DNA of 64,000 nucleotides from Anaerostipes sp. (lineage in GTDB: Bacteria; Bacillota; Clostridia; Lachnospirales; Lachnospiraceae): NCBI RefSeq assembly GCF_018381315.1, contig NZ_JAGZSD010000010.1:40783-104782 (forward strand). The letters run 5' to 3'. Positions 8,840 to 15,148 of this stretch are shown here, in pieces (the stretch's first letter is position 1; every line of letters starts with the position of its first letter). The position numbers were made by a program, and so were the translations under genes. Under the pieces are notes generated by a model. The model had not been told where the DNA came from and searched no databases. It was given only the letters and a program-made list of their open reading frames with translations.

Positions 8840-9151
8840 TAGATTTGTGGTGCTCCGGAGTAAAAAAGAAAAAATGATTCATTAAAATTTTAATGAGAAA
8901 ACATATCGATTGTTTTTAATATAGTGCAATTTTAACTTAATATTTGAAATAGAGCAATTGTTTTTATTTGTTTTAATAAAAAAACAGGATATTTAATAAA
9001 AACCATATAAATAGGTTGAACAAATCTCACAAAATCCAATACAGGTAATTAAAAATTTAATAAAACTTTCAGCACATTTTAGAAATAGCTTAATCTTTTC
9101 AAAGGAACATGATCTTTAGTGAAGCAGTATGCGGTTTCCTCTTTTGCGCTC
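8840..9151. other. AT-rich non-coding stretch
   Basis: About 310 bases of very AT-rich sequence with no convincing ORF on either strand. The minus-strand continuation of the ABC permease and its expected substrate-binding protein gene should lie here but are not present, so this may be the scar of a deletion. Confidence 0.5.
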
Positions 9152-9853
9152 TCAGCTAAATACCTGGCTTCCATAGATAATCAGATATCCAAGTCCGGAA
9201 CGGGCCGCCAAAAATTCTCCGATGATGACGCCCACCAGGGAAAGGCCGATGTTGACATTCATAATGCTCAGAAGCAGCGGGATACAGCTGGGGATCACTG
9301 CCATGGTCAGGCAGTCCTTTTTCGTTCCGCCAAGTGTTCTGATAAGTGTCAGACGTTCTCTGTCCACGTGCAGAAAACCGCTGTATAAATTCAAAATACT
9401 GCCGAATACCGCGATAGATATGGCAGTGATGATGATGGTTTTCATGTTGTTTCCAAGCCAGACAATCAGGATTGGTGCCAGTGCTGATTTTGGAAGACTG
9501 TTAAGCACAACCAGATAAGGGTCGATAATTTTGGCAGCCGTAGGAAACCACCATAAAATAGTAGCAATTAATATAGAAAATATGGTGATCAGCACAAAGC
9601 TTACAAGAGTTTCAGCCAGAGTGACTCCTATGTGAAGAAATATCGAATGATCTAATGCCATGGCATAAAAGCACCGGATGATTCTGCTCGGGCTGCTGAA
9701 AATAAAACCGTTCAGTATATTTTTAGAAACGGCAGTTTCCCAGGAAAATAATAAGAGAAGCAGAAGAAGGACCTGGGCAACGCGAATCCAATATTTCTTT
9801 CGTTGAATTTTATTTAAATATTCGGACTGTTCTTTAGAAATTGGATCAGTCAT
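9152..9853 (-). CDS. ABC transporter permease, C-terminally truncated
   Basis: 233 residues, similar to SsuC/TauC/ThiX-type inner-membrane permeases: five hydrophobic helices and the EAA loop (NSLPKSALAPILIVWLG). The frame ends at GYLIIYGSQVFS, exactly where homologues continue with a last transmembrane helix of roughly 35-40 residues. None of the three frames downstream encodes such a helix. The gene overlaps the ATPase gene by eight bases. With no binding protein gene beside it, the importer is probably non-functional or depends on a distant partner. Confidence 0.75.
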   Translation of the reverse strand: MTDPISKEQSEYLNKIQRKKYWIRVAQVLLLLLLLFSWETAVSKNILNGFIFSSPSRIIRCFYAMALDHSIFLHIGVTLAETLVSFVLITIFSILIATILWWFPTAAKIIDPYLVVLNSLPKSALAPILIVWLGNNMKTIIITAISIAVFGSILNLYSGFLHVDRERLTLIRTLGGTKKDCLTMAVIPSCIPLLLSIMNVNIGLSLVGVIIGEFLAARSGLGYLIIYGSQVFS

Positions 9854-10613
9854 TGATTTCCCTCCATAATTGATTAAAATAATCCTTAAATTCTACTGCA
9901 TTTCTTGCAGCCTGCGGCGTTTTTTTCTCACAGGTAAGGTGGATCGGCACGATGGCCTTAACAGTTCCCGGGCGCTTAGACAGCACAATCACCCGGTCGG
10001 CCATGCTGATGGCTTCAGACAGGTCGTGAGTTACAAGAAGAGCAGTCTTTTTTTCGTCCTTGATGATACAGCCGATGTCATCAGACACCTGAAGCCTTGT
10101 CTGGTAGTCAAGTGCAGAGAATGGCTCATCAAGGAGAAGGATATTCGGAGAGAGTGCCAGGGTGCGGATCAGAGCTGCCCTCTGGCGCATACCTCCGGAA
10201 AGCTGGCTTGGATAAGAGTTTTTGAAATCTTTGAGGCCGTAAAGTTCCAGCAGACGGTCAACCTTCTCAAATGCCCCGGGGTCTTTGATGTTCTGAATCT
10301 TCAGACCAAGGGTTACATTCTCGTAAATGGTGCGCCATGGAAGGAGCTGGTCCTTCTGGAGCATATATCCGATATGGTCGGTGGATTCTTCGATTGGTAC
10401 GCCGTTGATCCTGATTGTTCCGCCGGACAGGGGAAGTAATTTAGCGATCAAATGCAGCATAGTAGATTTCCCGCATCCGCTGGGACCGACGACTGCGACA
10501 AATTCACCGCTTAAGACATCAAAAGTAATAGAAGAAAGAGCTGTGGTTTCTTGCTTTAGAGTATGGTATGAGTAAGATACCTGCTCTAAGGAAAGGGCAG
10601 TGGTCATTCTCAT
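9846..10613 (-). CDS. ABC transporter ATP-binding protein (SsuB/TauB-like)
   Basis: 255 residues with Walker A GPSGCGKST, Q-loop YMLQKDQLLPW, signature LSGGMRQR, Walker B ILLLDEPFSALD and switch histidine in LLVTHDLSEA. This places it in the nitrate/sulfonate/taurine/pyrimidine-precursor importer ATPases. It is the first gene of the minus-strand unit and is followed by the truncated permease. The start has GAAAGGAG-like sequence upstream. Confidence 0.9.
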   Translation of the reverse strand: MRMTTALSLEQVSYSYHTLKQETTALSSITFDVLSGEFVAVVGPSGCGKSTMLHLIAKLLPLSGGTIRINGVPIEESTDHIGYMLQKDQLLPWRTIYENVTLGLKIQNIKDPGAFEKVDRLLELYGLKDFKNSYPSQLSGGMRQRAALIRTLALSPNILLLDEPFSALDYQTRLQVSDDIGCIIKDEKKTALLVTHDLSEAISMADRVIVLSKRPGTVKAIVPIHLTCEKKTPQAARNAVEFKDYFNQLWREIND

Positions 10614-10676
10614 ATCTCCTTTCTTGGAGGTTTATAGTATAGATTATGCTGGAGAGAAAAAAGGTGATATTATTCC

Positions 10677-10706
10677 TTGACATATGAGGCGTCACAAGCC
10701 TATAAT
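10677..10706 (+). promoter_or_regulatory. Promoter of the riboswitch-metalloprotease transcript
   Basis: Perfect TTGACA and TATAAT hexamers, 18 bases apart, about 45 bases upstream of the first c-di-GMP riboswitch. Confidence 0.85.
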
Positions 10707-10744
10707 TAAGGTGTAGACAAAAGTGGATTGTCTCGTATAATTTC

Positions 10745-10836
10745 ATATTCATGGGTAAAACTGTCGAAAGGCAGTGACACAAAGCCAAGGGTCTAAAGTC
10801 CGGTACAGGACTATGACAGCCGGTTGCCACATTATT
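10745..10836 (+). promoter_or_regulatory. Cyclic di-GMP-I (GEMM) riboswitch, first copy
   Basis: The core matches the GEMM-I consensus: GGTAAAACTGTCGAAAGGCAG, GACACAAAGCC, GGGTCTAA, then a variable stem, ATGACAGCCGGTTGCC. The GAAA tetraloop-like CGAAAG and the receptor side CAGCCGGTTGCC are intact. It is followed about 55 bases later by a clear intrinsic terminator, so it should control transcription read-through. Confidence 0.9.
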
Positions 10837-10890
10837 CATTTAATGTGTATGGATATAGGTATCTAACTTATATTAAATCTGTAAGCGCAG

Positions 10891-10930
10891 CCGTTTGTGA
10901 AGGAAACTTCACAGGCGGTTTTTCTTTTTT
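10891..10930 (+). terminator. Terminator between the two riboswitches
   Basis: CCGTTTGTGAAG-GAAA-CTTCACAGGCGG followed by TTTTTCTTTTTT. This is the expression platform of the first riboswitch. Confidence 0.85.
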
Positions 10931-11017
10931 AAAGAAACGCTTTGATTTTCAAAAGCTGGATGATTGTATTCATCACATGGTATTCACATCCAAAGCGATG
11001 AAGAAACAATTACATAT

Positions 11018-11098
11018 TCAGTAAAGCTGTCGAAAGGCAGCGGCACAAAGCCAAGGGTCTAAGGTCTGGCAGCAGATTATGACAGCCGGTTGCCGCAT
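11018..11098 (+). promoter_or_regulatory. Cyclic di-GMP-I riboswitch, second tandem copy
   Basis: A second complete GEMM-I core: GTAAAGCTGTCGAAAGGCAG, GGCACAAAGCCAAGGGTCTAA, a variable stem, ATGACAGCCGGTTGCCG. It is highly similar to the first copy, implying local duplication. Downstream are a CATGAT-GGGG-ATCATG hairpin and a weak AACAG/CTGTT stem with a seven-T run (about 11119-11143), a likely second terminator. Confidence 0.9.
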
Positions 11099-11196
11099 GA
11101 TGGGGATCATGTGCAGGAAGAACAGAGTAGGGAACTGTTTTTTTCACCGGTTATTTACCGGGTTTGTGCCTTGAGATCAGAGGAGGCGCAGCAGCC

Positions 11197-11988
11197 ATGA
11201 AAAAAGCAGTCACAAAGATTTGTGCATTGGCATTAGCAGTTATTATCATAACCGCAGGTGTTGGGATGGGGGTCCCGGCTCCGAAACGTGTCGAAGCATC
11301 AAGCAAGGTTTCAGTTAAAGTCAGCACAACCAGAAAAGTCAAAACAAAAAAATATAAGTTAAGAAAAAAGGTACGCAGAAAAAAGACAACCACAGTCAAA
11401 AAAATCAAGACCACAAAGAAACTGACCAAAAGTGTTTCTAAAAAGGTTGAAAAGGTCATCCGTAAGAATACGGTAGTTAAAACTACTCTGAAAGCAAAAC
11501 GCAAGACGGTTAAAACTACAGTGACCACAAAGACTACAACAAAGACGACAAATCTGGCCAGATCAGGAAGTGCTGATATTAACCAACTGAAGGGGATCAT
11601 TGATACAAGGGTAATTAATTCTTTTAAGAAGACCGGAATGAAGATCGAAACAAATTCACGTTCCTCCGCCTTAAAGGGAGCAGACGGAGTGTTCAGTCCA
11701 TCCAGGAAACGGATTTATTTAAAAGCCAATGTAGACCGTGTTCTTGTCCATGAAGTGGGACATTTTGTGGCCTATCGGCAGGGAAGAGCTGATTCAACGA
11801 AAGAGTTCCTGTCTATCTACAAAGCAGAGAAGAATAAGTTCAAAGGAGACAATAAAAAGTACGCTGTTTCCTCCAACAAGGAGTTTTTTGCAGAGTGCTT
11901 CAAAGAGTATTCCATGAACAAATCTTCCTTAAAAAAGAATTGCCCGCGCTCTTATAAGTACATACAGTCTGTGATCAGCAGAATGTAA
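11197..11988 (+). CDS. Secreted ATLF/PPEP-like zinc metalloprotease
   Basis: 263 residues from the ATG at 11197 (AGAGGAGG upstream). Residues 1-35 are a signal peptide (hydrophobic core ALALAVIIITAG, cleavage near VEA-SS). Residues about 38-120 are a remarkable lysine/arginine/threonine-rich low-complexity region. The C-terminal domain has the zinc motif HEVGH (185-189) and a downstream glutamate in NKEFFAECFKEY (Glu233), as in the anthrax lethal factor/Pro-Pro endopeptidase domain. Clostridioides difficile Zmp1/PPEP-1, of the same family, is under a c-di-GMP-I riboswitch; here two such switches precede the gene. Likely role: c-di-GMP-controlled processing of surface proteins. Confidence 0.8.
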   Translation: MKKAVTKICALALAVIIITAGVGMGVPAPKRVEASSKVSVKVSTTRKVKTKKYKLRKKVRRKKTTTVKKIKTTKKLTKSVSKKVEKVIRKNTVVKTTLKAKRKTVKTTVTTKTTTKTTNLARSGSADINQLKGIIDTRVINSFKKTGMKIETNSRSSALKGADGVFSPSRKRIYLKANVDRVLVHEVGHFVAYRQGRADSTKEFLSIYKAEKNKFKGDNKKYAVSSNKEFFAECFKEYSMNKSSLKKNCPRSYKYIQSVISRM

Positions 11989-12006
11989 TTCATGTAGGAG
12001 TTTAAA

Positions 12007-12058
12007 AGGATGTCTCAAAACTGTAAGTGTAAACTATGGTTTTGAGACATCCTTTTTT
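12007..12058 (+). terminator. Terminator of the metalloprotease gene
   Basis: AAAGGATGTCTCAAAAC pairs perfectly with GTTTTGAGACATCCTTT, followed by T residues. Confidence 0.9.
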
Positions 12059-12134
12059 TATTTCATAGGAAAGTGCCTCCTATGAAATAAAAAACGCTCC
12101 GCAAGGATCACACTGCGGCAAGTCACTTTGTTTC
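12059..12134. repeat. Intergenic repeat, copy C
   Basis: ATTTCATAGGA and TCCTATGAAAT form a perfect inverted repeat, followed by AAAAAACGCTCCGCAAGGAT and CACTTTGTT. The same order of blocks occurs in the repeat at 24110-24242, and a fragment (TTTCATTAGGAAA) occurs at 28374. It too starts right after a terminator. Confidence 0.6.
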
Positions 12135-12163
12135 TTGACATACGGGGTTTATGAAGTTATCAT
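12135..12163 (+). promoter_or_regulatory. sfsA promoter
   Basis: TTGACA and TATCAT separated by 17 bases, 24 bases before the sfsA start codon. Confidence 0.65.
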
Positions 12164-12187
12164 AAGGGGGCGAAAAGGAGAGACAGC

Positions 12188-12886
12188 ATGCATTATGATC
12201 ATATAATTTCAGGTACTTTTTTAAAGCGTCCCAATCGGTTTATAGCGATTGTCCTCATTGGAGGACAGGAGGAAGAGGTACATGTGAAAAATACGGGGCG
12301 CTGCAAAGAACTGCTTATACCGGGAGTCAGAGTTTTTCTGCAGCAGCATGATGACCCTAAGAGAAAAACAAAGTATTCTTTGATTGGAGTCAGAAAAGGG
12401 AATCTGCTGATCAACATGGATTCACAGGCCCCTAATAAAGCGGTGGGAGAATGGCTGAGGCAGGGAGGAATTTATCCTTATATAGAAGAAATCAAGGCTG
12501 AGAAAACATATGGAAGTTCCAGATTCGATTTTTTTATCAGGGGCGGAAACTTAATGGAAGACACCAAAGATGCTTTTGTGGAAGTCAAGGGGGTAACTCT
12601 GGAGGAAGACGGGACAGCATGGTTTCCGGATGCACCCACTGAGCGTGGAGTCAAGCATATGGAAGAATTGATCCGATGTACAAAAGAAGGCTATGAGGCA
12701 TATATTATTTTTGTAATACAGATGAAGGGAGTCCACTGTTTCAGACCTAATGACCGGACACACAGAGCTTTTGGCGATACGCTGAGGAAGGCAGCCGATG
12801 CAGGAGTGCATGTACTTGCAGCAGACTGTCTGATAACGGAGGATACAATGGAGATCGACGAAGAAGTTCCGGTGATTTTGTATTGA
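12188..12886 (+). CDS. sfsA: SfsA family protein, sugar fermentation stimulation homologue
   Basis: 232 residues, the usual SfsA length. Family landmarks include the N-terminal RPNRFIA segment, the conserved HVKNTGRCKELL block, SRFDFFI, the FVEVKGVTLEEDGTAWFPDAPTERG-type region (nuclease-like fold with Glu-Val-Lys) and a C-terminal DAGVHVLAADC. In E. coli SfsA was linked to maltose metabolism and DNA binding, but its biochemical role is unsettled. The gene is monocistronic with its own promoter and a terminator at 12940-12976. Confidence 0.93.
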   Translation: MHYDHIISGTFLKRPNRFIAIVLIGGQEEEVHVKNTGRCKELLIPGVRVFLQQHDDPKRKTKYSLIGVRKGNLLINMDSQAPNKAVGEWLRQGGIYPYIEEIKAEKTYGSSRFDFFIRGGNLMEDTKDAFVEVKGVTLEEDGTAWFPDAPTERGVKHMEELIRCTKEGYEAYIIFVIQMKGVHCFRPNDRTHRAFGDTLRKAADAGVHVLAADCLITEDTMEIDEEVPVILY

Positions 12887-12939
12887 TCCCTCCGGTGATC
12901 TTTCGGAGATTACATAGAAATCAGATAACTATAAATAAG

Positions 12940-12976
12940 AAAAGGAAGCAGCTCATAGTTACAGCTGCTTCCTTTT
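12940..12976. terminator. Bidirectional terminator, sfsA / MFS
   Basis: AAAAGGAAGCAGCT pairs with AGCTGCTTCCTTTT between the convergent genes. Confidence 0.85.
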
Positions 12977-12979
12977 GTT

Positions 12980-14230
12980 CTATTCTGCGGCCGGTGCCGC
13001 TTTAGGAATCGTTTGGAATATCTTTCTGGATTCCCAGGAGATCAGACAGCAGATCAAACAGGCCCCATAGATCATAAGGTAAGGCTGGTTTTCTAAGATG
13101 TCAAACAAAAATCCGTAAACAGCCTGCCCCAGAGGCTGAGAACACATGGAGAGAGCCATGATGCAGGAAATCACTTTGCCAATCAGGTGTCCTGGTGTCT
13201 GAGTCTGTACAAAAGAAAGCATTTGTACAGTAAATATGGTGGAACATGCCATCATAAAAAAGCTGCAGATGGTAATCACTGTGTAAGCAGCTATCGGAGC
13301 TAAGTCAAGATTCAGCACAATTCCAATAGGAAGAAGAGCGGCTGCGCTGGACAAAAGAAGAAGGTGAACATTTTGTATATTCAGCCGCTTTGCAAATATA
13401 CCTGTGAGGATGCCGCCCAAAAGGCCTCCCAGGGCCAGAGCTCCCTGTGCATATCCGTACAGCTGGCTGGATAAATGAAGAATCTGTGTAATGATAACAG
13501 GCAGACCTACAATCAGGAGAGCACTTAAAAACAGATTAAAAGCGCAGACGATCAAAATACCTTTTCCTATGACAGGCTGTTCTGTGCGTATAAAATGAAA
13601 GCTTTCCTGAAGATCCTGTTTTACGATGGAAAATACACTGTTTCCCTTTTGAGGCTTTTTAAATGGTATATGGATAAAGAGTTCCATTGTGGCAGAAAAT
13701 AAAAAACATCCTATACTCACATATAAAATTGGGCGGATACCGTAAAAACCATATAAAGCTCCGCCGGCTACCGGACCGATCAGGTTAGCGAGGGCGTTGA
13801 CCTGATTGATCACTGCATTGCCGGACAGCAGCCGTTCAGGAGTGAGCAGAGCCGGAAGGCTGGCCTGCACTGCAGGCTGATAGGCGCCCTGAATGCCATA
13901 GAGAGCCATCAGGGTTACAATCAAGAGCAGTACTAAAGACACATGGCCGAGAACTGCCGTAAAAAGCAGAATTAATGCGCTGGTAGCATAGTCAAGGATG
14001 ACCATGATATTTCTCTTATTGACACGGTCAGCCACAATACCTCCTGCCGGTGAGAGCAGGATCATGGGAATAAAGGAACAGGCTGTGACAATTCCGAACA
14101 GAGATGCGGAGCCTGTTTCTTTCAGCAGATACAGGGGAAGTGCAAATCGCAGGATGGAATTGCCGAACAGAGAAATGATCTGTCCAATGACCACAAGGGA
14201 AAAATCCCGGTTAAATAGTTTATCGTTCAT
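12980..14230 (-). CDS. MFS efflux transporter (EntS/macrolide-exporter type)
   Basis: 416 residues from the ATG at 14230, chosen because AAAGGAG precedes it; the frame extends further upstream without a site. The N-terminus FNRDFSLVVIGQIISLFGNSILRFALPLYLL and the motif AGGIVADRVNKRNIMVILDY are typical of DHA3-family exporters. The upstream TetR gene is on the same strand, and a CATAC-N9-GTATG element lies just before this start, so it is very likely the TetR-regulated efflux pump. Confidence 0.87.
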   Translation of the reverse strand: MNDKLFNRDFSLVVIGQIISLFGNSILRFALPLYLLKETGSASLFGIVTACSFIPMILLSPAGGIVADRVNKRNIMVILDYATSALILLFTAVLGHVSLVLLLIVTLMALYGIQGAYQPAVQASLPALLTPERLLSGNAVINQVNALANLIGPVAGGALYGFYGIRPILYVSIGCFLFSATMELFIHIPFKKPQKGNSVFSIVKQDLQESFHFIRTEQPVIGKGILIVCAFNLFLSALLIVGLPVIITQILHLSSQLYGYAQGALALGGLLGGILTGIFAKRLNIQNVHLLLLSSAAALLPIGIVLNLDLAPIAAYTVITICSFFMMACSTIFTVQMLSFVQTQTPGHLIGKVISCIMALSMCSQPLGQAVYGFLFDILENQPYLMIYGACLICCLISWESRKIFQTIPKAAPAAE

Positions 14231-14242
14231 AAAAACTCCTTT

Positions 14243-14261
14243 CATACATTCGGTTGGTATG
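14243..14261 (-). promoter_or_regulatory. Possible second TetR operator before the MFS gene
   Basis: CATAC and GTATG half sites are separated by nine bases just upstream of the MFS ribosome site. The same half sites make up the palindrome before the TetR gene at 15018-15038. Weak evidence, as the spacing differs. Confidence 0.35.
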
Positions 14262-14346
14262 TAAAATGAACAAAAAAATAAGAAAAGTTTTACTGCAGTC
14301 CCCAGAGTCAGACTGTAATAGACTATTCTGAGGACTGGCGGGTGTG

Positions 14347-14997
14347 TCATTCTTTTTCTTCCAGCTGTTTTCGGTAAGACTCAAGAACGTACAGGACTTC
14401 ATCATCCAGCAAAGGCATTCCCAGCCGGTCCAGCAGGTCTTTCATAAACTGAGTTTTGCGGACCAGTTCCTCTGCAGTATTTTGGACAACAAATGGGTTC
14501 ATCCAAAAATTGCATAAGATGATCAGGGACTCTGAAAGCTCTTTAGGATATTCTGTTGTTATGGAACCATCATTAATGCCTTGTTCCACCAACGGAAGTA
14601 TCAGTTGGGGTGCTGTTTCTTCCAGGCTGTCAAAAAGTTGTTTCATAAGAAAACGCGGATTCTTCATGATATTGGGGGCTGCTTTGATCATCATCTGGTT
14701 GCCCGGGTTTTTAATTGATACGATCAGCAGCCTTTTTAATTTTTCAAGTCCTGTTCCGGGTCCATTGATAATGTCCTCCCAGTCCTTTGCCTGCCCGCCG
14801 TAGAGCTGATCCATGACAGCTTCAATAATATCACTTTTAGATTTAAAGTGATGATATATGGCACCTTTGGTCAGGTCACCCAGTTCGTCGATGATATCCT
14901 GTATCGTTGTGTGTTCATAGCCTTTTTCTAAAAATAATTTCAGCGACGCATCTAAGATCCTTTGTTCCGTGATTTCAGGATATTTATTTCTTGCCAT
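14347..14997 (-). CDS. TetR family transcriptional regulator
   Basis: 216 residues with AAAGGATG upstream of the ATG. The N-terminal helix-turn-helix reads ILDASLKLFLEKGYEHTTIQDIIDE...KGAIYHHFKSKSDIIEAV, a canonical TetR domain; the remaining helical part is the ligand-binding domain with no recognisable substrate. It lies upstream of and in line with an MFS exporter, and a strong palindrome overlaps its own promoter region, so it is presumed to repress itself and the exporter until a toxic compound binds. Confidence 0.92.
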   Translation of the reverse strand: MARNKYPEITEQRILDASLKLFLEKGYEHTTIQDIIDELGDLTKGAIYHHFKSKSDIIEAVMDQLYGGQAKDWEDIINGPGTGLEKLKRLLIVSIKNPGNQMMIKAAPNIMKNPRFLMKQLFDSLEETAPQLILPLVEQGINDGSITTEYPKELSESLIILCNFWMNPFVVQNTAEELVRKTQFMKDLLDRLGMPLLDDEVLYVLESYRKQLEEKE

Positions 14998-15017
14998 GGA
15001 AAATCATCCTTTCTCAT

Positions 15018-15038
15018 ATACATACTATTAGTATGTAT
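15018..15038. promoter_or_regulatory. TetR operator palindrome
   Basis: A perfect 21-base palindrome: ATACATACT, three central bases, AGTATGTAT. It lies 20 bases upstream of the TetR start codon. Confidence 0.75.
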
Positions 15039-15087
15039 TGAATGTATCAGATAAAAATGATAGTGTCAAGAAAAATAAAAATAATAC

Positions 15088-15115
15088 TTGCTTTTTATAT
15101 TCTAGATGTTATACT
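15088..15115 (+). promoter_or_regulatory. Candidate clpB promoter
   Basis: TTGCTT and TATACT with 16 bases between them, about 34 bases before the clpB start. No CIRCE inverted repeat and no CtsR direct repeat is visible around it. Confidence 0.5.
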
Positions 15116-15148
15116 AGATATAGAACAATCAAGATTGGAGGAGTGAAG

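Noticed and set aside
10824..11024. A 66-codon ORF between the two riboswitches
   Set aside because: It runs through the end of the first aptamer and the terminator hairpin and has no ribosome site.
15060..15148. CIRCE or CtsR operator upstream of clpB
   Set aside because: Neither the TTAGCACTC dyad nor GGTCAAA direct repeats occur there.
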